DNA of 64,000 bases, taken from the NCBI GenBank assembly GCA_937896895.1, contig CALBNV010000046.1, positions 1 through 64,000 of the forward strand. The letters are read 5' to 3'. Positions 8,868-16,296 of this stretch are shown one piece after another; position 1 is the stretch's first letter; every line of letters starts with the position of its first letter. The notes below the pieces were generated by a model. The model was not told the origin of the DNA. It saw only the letters and a program-made list of their open reading frames with translations, and ran no database searches. A program made the translations under genes and the position numbers. Source of the DNA: an uncultured Bacteroidales bacterium. GTDB lineage: Bacteria > Bacteroidota > Bacteroidia > Bacteroidales > F082.

Positions 8868-9944
8868 TCATTTCGCGAGGTTGACAATCCCCTTCAACTC
8901 ATTCTGTATATACTCCAGACTCGCAATCTTCTCCTTCGTCTCCTCCACATTCAGCCTCCTTGTGTTGTCGGAGTTGAACTCGGTCAGCACGTTTCTTTTC
9001 TCATCGCCCTCCTTGAAGAATTTATCGTAGTTGAGCCCGCGGTTGTCGGCAGGGACGCGGTAGAAGTTGCCCATATCAACGGCTTTCGCACATTCCTCAT
9101 TGGTCAGCAACGTCTCGTACATCTTCTCCCCGTGCCGTATTCCAATCACTTTGATTTCCTCTTTCTTCCCGCCAAAGAGCTCGCACACCGCCTCTGCCTG
9201 AGTCAGTATTGTGCAGGCAGGAGCCTTCTGCACAAGGATGTCGCCGTTCTGACCGTTCTCGAAGGCGAAGAGCACGAGGTCAACAGCCTCTTCGAGGGAC
9301 ATTATAAATCTCGTCATCTTCGGTTCGGTGAGGGTGATAGGATTTCCGTTTCTTATCTGGTCAATCCACAAAGGGATGACGGAACCTCGGGAGCACATCA
9401 CGTTGCCGTAACGGGTGCAGCAAATCTTGGTGCCGTGGAATTGCCCATTCTCATCGTAGGTGCCTGAGTTACGGGACTTGGCGACTGCTATCTTCTCCTC
9501 TAAGGCTTTGCTGATGCCCATAGCATTGATAGGATAAGCCGCTTTGTCTGTTGAAAGACATATCACACACTTTACACCTGCATCGATGGCGGTCTCAAGG
9601 ACGTTGTCAGTCCCTATCACATTGGTCTTGACCGCTTCCATAGGGAAGAACTCGCAGGAGGGCACCTGCTTTAGGGCTGCCGCGTGGAAGATGTAATCCA
9701 CTCCCTTCATTGCTCCCTTCAGGGTTGATTTATTTCGAACGTCTCCTATGTAGAACTTAATCTTGTTTGCTACTTCAGGCATCTTTGCCTGATACTCGTG
9801 ACGCATATCATCTTGCTTCTTCTCATCGCGCGAGAAGATGCGGATTTCACCAATATCAGTTCTCAAAAAACGATTTAGAACTGCGTTTCCGAAACTTCCG
9901 GTACCACCGGTTATCATCAATGTTTTACCTGCAAAAATGCTCAT
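8868..9944 (-). CDS. fnlA: UDP-GlcNAc 4,6-dehydratase/5-epimerase (FnlA/WbjB/CapE)
   Basis: The 358-residue protein has the N-terminal motif TLMITGGTGSFGNAVLNRFL and the following IRIFSRDEKKQDDMRHE stretch that mark the CapD-like SDR group converting UDP-GlcNAc to a 4-keto-6-deoxy sugar with C5 inversion. It is the first enzyme of UDP-L-FucNAc synthesis, completed by the neighbouring fnlB and fnlC. Order on the minus strand is fnlB, fnlC, a four-helix-bundle gene, fnlA, gmd. The length matches FnlA/WbjB/CapE and is too short for full-length CapD, which carries membrane helices. Confidence 0.93.
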   Translation of the reverse strand: MSIFAGKTLMITGGTGSFGNAVLNRFLRTDIGEIRIFSRDEKKQDDMRHEYQAKMPEVANKIKFYIGDVRNKSTLKGAMKGVDYIFHAAALKQVPSCEFFPMEAVKTNVIGTDNVLETAIDAGVKCVICLSTDKAAYPINAMGISKALEEKIAVAKSRNSGTYDENGQFHGTKICCTRYGNVMCSRGSVIPLWIDQIRNGNPITLTEPKMTRFIMSLEEAVDLVLFAFENGQNGDILVQKAPACTILTQAEAVCELFGGKKEEIKVIGIRHGEKMYETLLTNEECAKAVDMGNFYRVPADNRGLNYDKFFKEGDEKRNVLTEFNSDNTRRLNVEETKEKIASLEYIQNELKGIVNLAK

Positions 9945-9971
9945 GTTGTAAATGTTTGTTGTTTATATTTT

Positions 9972-10023
9972 GTCAATGAGTCAACGAGTCAACGAGTCTA
10001 CAAGTCTATGAGGCGAGTCAACG
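9972..10023. repeat. 8-nt tandem array (GTCAACGA units), left flank of a four-helix-bundle gene
   Basis: The stretch repeats GTCAACGA-like units with a period of 8 and reaches into the last codons of the four-helix-bundle gene. Its GTCAAC cores are complementary to the GTTGAC cores of the array at 10409-10474, so the two arrays form an interrupted inverted repeat around the gene. Confidence 0.8.
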
Positions 10024-10407
10024 AGAACTTGTCGGTTTATGGTCTGAGCGACTTGTTGACTTCGCATTTAGTGAATCTTGAAGACGAACAATGCCTGTAG
10101 AGATTTTTTTGAGTTGCGATTGCAGTTCGACTCTCCGCTCAGGAGAACAAAAGTTGAAATCTTCACAGAGATAAAGCATTGAACGCACCTCGCCACAACT
10201 GCCTTTGGCAATGTTTAGGAAGTTAATAAACTTCGCATCAGAGCCTGACTCTGAGCCTTCAGCAATATTGTTCATGATGCTGACTGCCGCCCTTTGTATT
10301 TGATCACGAAAACCATAATCCTTGCAAGTAGCCATCATTTTGTAGATAGCATTGACAAAGATTCTTGATTCATTCCAAATGAAAAGATTTTCTATTGATC
10401 CATCCAT
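10018..10407 (-). CDS. Four-helix-bundle protein, second copy type
   Basis: The 129-residue protein belongs to the same S23/IVP four-helix-bundle family as 7221-7583 but is only distantly similar. Supporting segments are GFRDQIQRAAVSIMNNIAEG in the middle and FLNIAKGSCGEVRSMLYL after it. It separates fnlC from fnlA and has no expected part in FucNAc synthesis. The gene is squeezed between two 8-nt tandem arrays, and its last residues (HKPTSSR) are encoded within the left array. Its function is unknown; nucleic-acid binding is inferred from the family. Confidence 0.88.
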   Translation of the reverse strand: MDGSIENLFIWNESRIFVNAIYKMMATCKDYGFRDQIQRAAVSIMNNIAEGSESGSDAKFINFLNIAKGSCGEVRSMLYLCEDFNFCSPERRVELQSQLKKISTGIVRLQDSLNAKSTSRSDHKPTSSR

Positions 10408-10408
10408 A

Positions 10409-10474
10409 CCTGTTGACTTGTTGACCTGTTGACCTGTTGACCTGTTGACTCAGAACCCTGTTGACCTGTTGACT
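10409..10474. repeat. 8-nt tandem array (CTGTTGAC units), right flank of a four-helix-bundle gene
   Basis: Seven copies of a TGTTGAC word, mostly spaced by 8, fill the gap between the start codon of the four-helix-bundle gene and the stop codon of fnlC. The units are inverted relative to the array at 9972-10023. Confidence 0.85.
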
Positions 10475-10477
10475 TTA

Positions 10478-11638
10478 TTAAAACTTCCTCCACACCATCT
10501 TATTCACTATCCCGACATAGCTCTGAATTATCTTCACCACCTTGGTGGAGACGTTCTCGTCGGTGTAGTTCGGCACCGGGATGCCGTGGTCGCCGTTGGC
10601 GTTCATCTCCACGGCTGTGTCAACCGCCTGAAGCAGTCCTTTCTCGTCGATGCCGCTGATGAAGAAGCAGCCTTTGTCGAGAGCTTCGGGGCGCTCGGTG
10701 CTGGTGCGGATGCAGACGGCAGGGAACGGATGCCCGATGCTGGTGAAGAAACTGGATTCTTCGGGAAGTGTGCCGCTGTCGGAGACTACCGCGAATGCGT
10801 TCATCTGCAGGCAGTTGTAGTCGTGGAAGCCGAGCGGCTCGTGCTGAATGACGCGTGAATCTAATTTAAATTGCATGGCTTCAAGTTTCTTGCGACTTCT
10901 TGGGTGACAGCTATAGAGGATAGGCATGTCGTATTTCTCAGCCATTGCATTAATGGCGTTGAAGAGACTGAGGAAATTCTTCTCGGTGTCGATGTTCTCC
11001 TCGCGGTGGGCGGAGAGGAGGATGTATCTGCCTTTCTCAAGACCCAAGCGTTTGTGCACGTCAGACGCCTCGATTTCAGCGAGGTTGTTGTGCAGAACCT
11101 CCGCCATTGGGGAGCCTGTCACGTATGTGCGCTCCCTTGGCAATCCGCACTCTGCAAGATAGCGTCTTGCGTGCTCGGAGTAAGCCATGTTGACATCACT
11201 GATGATATCCACAATGCGGCGGTTCGTCTCCTCTGGAAGGCATTCGTCTTTACAGCGGTTCCCTGCTTCCATGTGGAAGATAGGAATGTGGAGACGTTTT
11301 GCTCCTATTACGCTCAGACAACTGTTGGTGTCGCCCAGAACGAGTACGGCATCTGGCTTTATCTCTACCATCAGTTTATAACTCTTATCGATGATATTAC
11401 CCATTGTTTCTCCGAGATCAGCACCTACCGCATCCATATATACGTCAGGATTTGCAAGTTTCAAATCCTTGAAGAAGACTCCATTAAGGTTATAATCATA
11501 GTTCTGGCCGGTATGCGCCAGAATGCAGTCGAAATATTGCCTACACTTGTTGATGACTGCCGCCAAGCGAATAATCTCTGGACGTGTGCCTACTATAATA
11601 AGCAACTTGAGCTTCCCGTTGTTCTTGAATTCTGCCAT
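10478..11638 (-). CDS. fnlC: UDP-N-acetylglucosamine 2-epimerase-like enzyme FnlC/WbjD/CapG
   Basis: The 386-residue protein is a non-hydrolysing UDP-sugar 2-epimerase. It has the N-terminal LLIIVGTRPEIIRLAAVI, the HTGQNYDYNLNGVFFKDL segment and LSAHREENI near residue 210. In the FucNAc pathway this enzyme inverts C2 of the UDP-6-deoxy-talose intermediate to give UDP-L-FucNAc. Four bases separate it from the end of fnlB, so the two are an operon. The C-terminus ends NKMVWRKF, as is typical for this branch. Confidence 0.92.
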   Translation of the reverse strand: MAEFKNNGKLKLLIIVGTRPEIIRLAAVINKCRQYFDCILAHTGQNYDYNLNGVFFKDLKLANPDVYMDAVGADLGETMGNIIDKSYKLMVEIKPDAVLVLGDTNSCLSVIGAKRLHIPIFHMEAGNRCKDECLPEETNRRIVDIISDVNMAYSEHARRYLAECGLPRERTYVTGSPMAEVLHNNLAEIEASDVHKRLGLEKGRYILLSAHREENIDTEKNFLSLFNAINAMAEKYDMPILYSCHPRSRKKLEAMQFKLDSRVIQHEPLGFHDYNCLQMNAFAVVSDSGTLPEESSFFTSIGHPFPAVCIRTSTERPEALDKGCFFISGIDEKGLLQAVDTAVEMNANGDHGIPVPNYTDENVSTKVVKIIQSYVGIVNKMVWRKF

Positions 11639-11642
11639 ATCT

Positions 11643-12848
11643 TTATTCTTTTACTTTGTCAAAAAATGTATCTGGTTTGTTGGGATCGAAGATTTCGTTG
11701 CAGTACATTACTGTGACGAGATCTTCGGTGTCGGAGAGGTTGATGATATTGTGGGTGTAGCCCGGAAGCATTATTACCGATTGTATCTTGTCGCCACTGA
11801 CTTCGTACTCACGTACTTCATCTGTTCCTTCCTTGCGCATCTGGATGAGGCCGTGGCCCTTCACCACGATGAACTGCTCCCATTTTGTATGGTGCCAGTG
11901 TTCTCCTTTGGTGATTCCAGGTTTGCTTATGTTGATGCTGACCTGTCCGCAGTTGAGTGTATGAACCAGCTCCGTGAATGAGCCACGATTATCAACATTC
12001 ATCTTTAGGTCGAAGATAGCCCCTTCTTTTGGAAGATAGCTCAGATACGTAGAATAGAGTCGTTTAGCGAAGCTGTCTGCCGGAATCTCTGGAATCATCA
12101 ATGTCTGAGGCATTTGTTTGAATTGATTCAGGAGGTCAACTATCTGTCCGAGGGTTGCCTTATGAGTCACTGGACAATAGCAGTACTTCCCTTCCTCTGC
12201 AGGTATGACTTTAAGTCCTTCAAACTCACAGTGATGTTCTGCTCCTTTAAGAGCGTTTATCATCTCTGCAATGAGGTCGTCAATATAAAGTAACTCCAGT
12301 TCGACACTTGGGTCGTTGACCTGTATTGGGAGATCGTTGGCGATGTTGTTACAGAATGTGGCAACTGCACTGTTGTAATTGGGTCTGCACCATTTACCAT
12401 AAAGGTTCGGAAAACGATAGACGAGTACTTTAGCACCTGTATCTTTCCCGTAATCAAGAAAGAGGTCTTCGCCTGCCTTCTTGCTGCGGCCATATTCGCT
12501 ATTGCCAAAGCGACCGGTAAGCGATGCCTGTTGACTGCTGGAGAGCATCACAGGACACTTGTTGCCGTATTTCTTGAGGGTGTCGAGAAGGGTGCTGGCA
12601 AAGCCGAAATTACCTTGCATAAACTCTTCCTGATTCTGAGGCCTGTTCACACCAGCAAGGTTAAAAACGAAATCCGCCTCCTTGCAATATTGCTCCAATT
12701 CTTCGGTTGTAGAATCCAGATCGTATTCGAATACTTCTTCAATAGACAAGTCACCATAACATCTGGTTTTTCCGTCTCTAAGGTTCTTTAGCTCCAGACA
12801 GATGTTCTTTCCCACAAACCCTTTCGCTCCTGTTACTAATATCTTCAT
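11643..12848 (-). CDS. fnlB: UDP-4-keto-6-deoxy sugar reductase FnlB/WbjC/CapF (SDR plus cupin)
   Basis: The 401-residue protein has two domains. The N-terminal SDR reductase part starts MKILVTGAKGFVGKNICLEL and has the catalytic segment YGRSKKAGEDLF. The C-terminal cupin, from about residue 290, contains ITKGEHWHHTKWEQFIVVKG, whose histidines bind a metal. This fusion is the signature of CapF, which carries out the epimerisation and NADPH reduction that follow FnlA. It lies between wbuC copy 2 and fnlC. Length is full. Confidence 0.94.
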   Translation of the reverse strand: MKILVTGAKGFVGKNICLELKNLRDGKTRCYGDLSIEEVFEYDLDSTTEELEQYCKEADFVFNLAGVNRPQNQEEFMQGNFGFASTLLDTLKKYGNKCPVMLSSSQQASLTGRFGNSEYGRSKKAGEDLFLDYGKDTGAKVLVYRFPNLYGKWCRPNYNSAVATFCNNIANDLPIQVNDPSVELELLYIDDLIAEMINALKGAEHHCEFEGLKVIPAEEGKYCYCPVTHKATLGQIVDLLNQFKQMPQTLMIPEIPADSFAKRLYSTYLSYLPKEGAIFDLKMNVDNRGSFTELVHTLNCGQVSINISKPGITKGEHWHHTKWEQFIVVKGHGLIQMRKEGTDEVREYEVSGDKIQSVIMLPGYTHNIINLSDTEDLVTVMYCNEIFDPNKPDTFFDKVKE

Positions 12849-12875
12849 TTGTTAAAATGTTAAATATCACGTTAG

Positions 12876-13268
12876 TTACTTCATTATATCCTCTTCCGCC
12901 AACGGCTCATACTTCCCGTCCTTACTCTCAAAGAGTACAGTATTTGGCTCCAAACACTCAAGACTATGCCATCTGCCTTTCTCCACTTGGACAACGGGAT
13001 TCTCACCTCCCGGAACCATTAACACCTCTTCAGTGATATTGCCTTCCTCATCATAGAACCGTTCAATAAGACTCCCTCGAACAATAACCACCGTCTCCGA
13101 CGACTTCCTATGCCTATGAATCGGCATCACCGTCCCCGGCTCAAGAGCGTTAAGCATTCGTTGGGAATTATCCTCTGGCGTATTACGTAAGTCACAATTC
13201 TGCCTCAACCGAGGTGATGCCTTGGCTTGAGCAGAGAGGGTGTCAAGAAGTTGTTTGTCTATTATCAT
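12876..13268 (-). CDS. wbuC: WbuC family cupin, copy 2
   Basis: This 130-residue cupin differs from copy 1 (3082-3477) at only a handful of positions; both share RNTPEDNSQRMLNALEPGTV and the metal-binding HRHRKSSE. It sits directly upstream of fnlB, the usual place for wbuC in FucNAc loci, so this may be the ancestral copy. The residue difference around position 24 (NCDLRN here, AYDLRN in copy 1) coincides with local nucleotide divergence; the rest is nearly identical DNA, pointing to recent duplication or gene conversion. Confidence 0.9.
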   Translation of the reverse strand: MIIDKQLLDTLSAQAKASPRLRQNCDLRNTPEDNSQRMLNALEPGTVMPIHRHRKSSETVVIVRGSLIERFYDEEGNITEEVLMVPGGENPVVQVEKGRWHSLECLEPNTVLFESKDGKYEPLAEEDIMK

Positions 13269-13391
13269 TGTTTAGATGTTAACTTGTTAATCGTTAACTC
13301 GATTACTTTGTTTATTCTTTCAGATTTCAGTGCCAAGTGTCAACCGTCTAGTTACCTGCGTTACTTTAGTTACTCAACTTATATCTGTAGT

Positions 13392-13417
13392 CTCTGCGAC
13401 CATCAGGAGCAGTGGCG
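13392..13417. repeat. 26-bp repeat shared with 6070-6095
   Basis: This is the second copy of the shared 26-mer (25 of 26 identical). In the minus direction the surrounding frame reads to a stop shortly after ATAPDGRRDYRYKLSN, which looks like the C-terminal end of a lost gene lying between the two-TM protein gene and wbuC copy 2. Confidence 0.65.
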
Positions 13418-13485
13418 AACCATCTGAAGCCCTCCAAAGAGTACTATATCGCAATAGCGACTATGTGAGTGGTAAAATTCAAAAT

Positions 13486-14337
13486 CTACACGCTATCTTC
13501 GTTTCCACACTCAACAGTAAAAAACTCATCCAAAGCTGCAATGATATCAGCACCAAGTTTTTCATTTTTCCCATTAAACACCTGTTGTCTAAGCCAATCT
13601 TTCTTACCTAACTTATCTTCATCATAGTTTTCCACAACCTGTCGATTAGGCTTTGACCCAACTTTAATTTTCAAGTACTCAGGACTGAACACTGAAAGGC
13701 CATTTATCACACCTTCACAATAAAAGCTTCTCTTGCCGAAAAATCTCGCTAGCACATGATAAGGTATATCTTTCCCTGTATTCTTACTACTGACACACGT
13801 ATATAGAATTACCGAAAAAATCTGGGGGATATCACTCAGCACAGATTGCTCCTCCGAAGGAGCTTCTGTTGGTGGTTCTGTTTGTTTAACGACCTGCATA
13901 AATTCTTTCCAGTTCTTTGAAAAGTCATCTTGTGACTTTTGCAAATCATCCTGCCGTTGCTGAATATTGCCCATAGACGCCTCCAAAGGCGTAATGCCTT
14001 CCTTAACCGCATTCTTTATAGATGATTCAAGATTGGTAAAGCGTGTAAGCTCTGTCCCAATTCTTTCTTCAATATCCTTTATGCCATTTAATTGGCTTTG
14101 GGATGATAACCCTGATTGGAGAGAATATACTATTGATACTACAGCAAGTACAATAGATGTAATGGTCGCAGCGAACGAGAAATTATGATAGGCATCATCA
14201 TTTATTCGTCCTGGGACTATGCAAAGAAGAAATATATTAATGATGAGGCATATAATAACCAAATAGATAATATGCCATATCGACACCTTTCTACCCCAAA
14301 ATGAGCGATTGCTCTTGTTATCAGTATTAGTATCCAT
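13486..14337 (-). CDS. Two-TM coiled-coil protein partnered with a Cas2-like protein
   Basis: I do not recognise this 283-residue protein. From the start at 14337 it has two hydrophobic helices, about residues 17-40 and 50-72, then a coiled-coil-like segment (about 80-145, with QQRQDDLQKSQDDF), a proline/glutamate-rich linker (about 150-165) and a C-terminal globular region of about 115 residues. The ATG at 14335-14337 is preferred over an in-frame start 102 bases upstream, because only one base then separates it from the stop of the Cas2-like gene and the longer form would lie inside that gene. The pair looks translationally coupled. Role unknown; membrane effector is a guess from context. 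Confidence 0.65.
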   Translation of the reverse strand: MDTNTDNKSNRSFWGRKVSIWHIIYLVIICLIINIFLLCIVPGRINDDAYHNFSFAATITSIVLAVVSIVYSLQSGLSSQSQLNGIKDIEERIGTELTRFTNLESSIKNAVKEGITPLEASMGNIQQRQDDLQKSQDDFSKNWKEFMQVVKQTEPPTEAPSEEQSVLSDIPQIFSVILYTCVSSKNTGKDIPYHVLARFFGKRSFYCEGVINGLSVFSPEYLKIKVGSKPNRQVVENYDEDKLGKKDWLRQQVFNGKNEKLGADIIAALDEFFTVECGNEDSV

Positions 14338-14338
14338 A

Positions 14339-14614
14339 TTATAGTTTCTCTTTAATCCAATCTGAAACCTGTTTTGAATATCCAACCCATGCTGCCGGTG
14401 CAGATACAGCACCAACGTACAACTTGTCATCATTATCAAGTGCTTGTTTAAACTTGTCTCTAAGTTCTACTGCAGTCTGCTCACTTTCAACCAAATATGA
14501 TGACCCGCCTAGACATGCCCACACTCCCTCTTCTTTTATTAAGGAAATCAACCGGGTGTAACTCTCACTTGTTGATTCATTGTCTAAATCATAAGTTACA
14601 ATGTATACTGCCAT
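14339..14614 (-). CDS. Stand-alone Cas2-like fold protein (SinR-annotated family)
   Basis: The 91-residue protein starts AVYIVTYDLDNESTSESY, matching the first strand and loop of ferredoxin-like Cas2/VapD-type nucleases, where an aspartate after the strand (YDL) is the metal ligand. It continues with VWACLGGSSYLVESEQTA and DDKLYVGAVSAPAAWVGYS, the pattern of the small Cas2-like proteins often annotated as SinR family. No CRISPR repeats or other cas genes are near. It is followed one base later by a membrane protein gene, so it is probably half of a two-gene module. Nuclease activity is not shown. Confidence 0.65.
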   Translation of the reverse strand: MAVYIVTYDLDNESTSESYTRLISLIKEEGVWACLGGSSYLVESEQTAVELRDKFKQALDNDDKLYVGAVSAPAAWVGYSKQVSDWIKEKL

Positions 14615-14637
14615 AGTTTAAACTAAATTAAAAAATA

Positions 14638-14984
14638 TTATGCAAAATTTTTAAACAAAAAGACAATTATTTCCATTGACTTTTCCTTCAATTCATCTTC
14701 CTTCAATGCCTCATACTTCCCATCCTTGCACTCCATGATAACCGTCCCGCTCTCCAAGCACTCCAAGTTATGCCATTGTCCCATGGGCGCCACGATGCCG
14801 GGGTTCTCCCCTTCTGCTTCGATGAGATGGCGGCATTTTCTTCACGTATCACGCGGATTTGCACGTATCTTTTATGCGATAAGAAATGTCTTTCCCCTCT
14901 CCCTGAGCCTTCTGTATGGCATGGATGATGGGCGCAATCTTCATGAAGTTGGGGCGTGCGCCCGCAATGATGGTGACCTTCATA
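14638..14984 (-). pseudogene. Composite remnant: wecB start joined to wbuC end
   Basis: Two gene fragments abut here. From 14984 the minus strand reads MKVTIIAGARPNFMKIAPII, the N-terminus of a UDP-GlcNAc 2-epimerase (WecB), losing similarity after about 36 residues and stopping at 14850. From about 14836 another frame reads GENPGIVAPMGQWHNLECLE and on to a stop at 14638-14640, which is the second half of a WbuC cupin with an altered tail. Neither fragment can be functional. The junction records a recombination in the 395-base gap between the Cas2-like gene and the UDP-sugar dehydrogenase gene. Confidence 0.8.
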
Positions 14985-15009
14985 TTGAATGTTTATTCGT
15001 AAAAAATGA

Positions 15010-16281
15010 CTACAGTCTTCCGTCCACTATCTCTCTGTTCAAGAAGCCTTTCACGTCGTAGATGACATGACGGTCTTTCACCATCTTGGTGACATCGAGG
15101 CTGGCGAATTCTCTATGCGACACGGCGAGGATCACCGCATCGAACTGTTCCTTCGGCAGCTCGTTGGTGATGTCGATGCCGTACTCGTGCTTCGCGATTG
15201 CCGGGTTTGCCCACGGATCGTAGATGGTGAGGTTGAGGTTGTATTCCTTCAACGCCTTCACGATGTCGGCGACCTTGGTGTTACGGCAGTCGGGGCAGTT
15301 CTCTTTAAAGGTGAAGCCTAATATTAATATGTGTGAGCCGAGGACCTGAATGCCTTTCTTAAGCATCAGTTTGATGGTCTGGCCGGCGACGTAGGCTCCC
15401 ATCCCGTCGTTCATCCTGCGGCCCGCGAGGATTATCTCAGGGTTGTAGCCGTATGTCATGGCGCACTGTGCGAGGTAATACGGGTCAACGCCGATGCAGT
15501 GTCCGCCCACGAGACCCGGCTTGAACGGGAGGAAGTTCCATTTCGTCGCTGCGGCTTCAAGGACGTCGTTGGTGTCGATGCCCATCTTGGTGAATATCTT
15601 CGACAGCTCATTGACGAAAGCAATGTTGATGTCGCGCTGTGAGTTCTCGATGACCTTTGCGGCTTCCGCGACTTTCATTGAAGGGGCGAGATGTGTGCCG
15701 GCGACGATGACCGAAGAATAGACCTCATTCACAAGCTTGCCGATCTCAGGTGTCGAGCCTGATGTCACTTTCTTGATTTTCTCGACGGTGTGAAGCTTGT
15801 CACCCGGATTGATGCGCTCCGGCGAGTAGCCCGCGAAGAAATCGACGTTGAACTTCAAGCCGGAAACTTTTTCCACGACAGGGATGCATTCGTCTTCCGT
15901 CACGCCGGGATAAACCGTCGATTCATAGACCACAATATCGCCTTTTGAGATAACCTTGCCGACAGTCGTGCTTGCGCCGTAGAGCGGGGTGAGGTCAGGG
16001 TTGTTGTGTTCGTCAACAGGTGTCGGAACGGCGACGACGTAGAAGTTGCAGTCCTTGATTTTTTCGATGTCCGCCGTGCAGACAAAGCCGTGGTTTTTGA
16101 TAGCATCTTGAAGGATGTCGTCAGCGACTTCGAGAGTCGCATCATGTCCGGCCATCAGAGCCTCGCAGCGTTTCGCGTTCATGTCGAAACCGACAGTCGA
16201 GTATTTTGTCGAGAAAAGTCTTGCAAGTGGGAGACCTACATATCCGAGGCCTACGACACAGATTTTTATTTCTTTACTCAT
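15010..16281 (-). CDS. tviB: UDP-N-acetyl-D-galactosamine/glucosamine 6-dehydrogenase (TviB/WbpO type)
   Basis: The 423-residue nucleotide-sugar dehydrogenase oxidises a UDP-HexNAc to its uronic acid with two NAD+. It has the N-terminal Rossmann motif VVGLGYVGLPLA, the SPERINPGD segment and the catalytic cysteine in GLVGGHCIGVDPYYLA (about residue 262). These features group it with the TviB/VipA/WbpO branch rather than UDP-glucose dehydrogenase. The gene lies 15 bases after the tviC-like epimerase, the classical partner pair giving UDP-GalNAcA. Confidence 0.9.
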   Translation of the reverse strand: MSKEIKICVVGLGYVGLPLARLFSTKYSTVGFDMNAKRCEALMAGHDATLEVADDILQDAIKNHGFVCTADIEKIKDCNFYVVAVPTPVDEHNNPDLTPLYGASTTVGKVISKGDIVVYESTVYPGVTEDECIPVVEKVSGLKFNVDFFAGYSPERINPGDKLHTVEKIKKVTSGSTPEIGKLVNEVYSSVIVAGTHLAPSMKVAEAAKVIENSQRDINIAFVNELSKIFTKMGIDTNDVLEAAATKWNFLPFKPGLVGGHCIGVDPYYLAQCAMTYGYNPEIILAGRRMNDGMGAYVAGQTIKLMLKKGIQVLGSHILILGFTFKENCPDCRNTKVADIVKALKEYNLNLTIYDPWANPAIAKHEYGIDITNELPKEQFDAVILAVSHREFASLDVTKMVKDRHVIYDVKGFLNREIVDGRL

Positions 16282-16296
16282 GGAATTTATTTCAAA

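Noticed and set aside
7699..8871. TTCGCG-TTGCGCAA words near the ends of gmd and fnlA as a transposon end.
   Set aside because: The two segments are short and only partly alike, and no transposase or target duplication accompanies them.
7221..10407. Four-helix-bundle genes as Avd proteins of a diversity-generating retroelement.
   Set aside because: No reverse transcriptase, template repeat or variable repeat is visible in the window.
14339..14614. Cas2 homology as a sign of a CRISPR-Cas locus.
   Set aside because: No repeat-spacer array, cas1 or effector gene is present nearby; the protein belongs to the stand-alone Cas2-like group.
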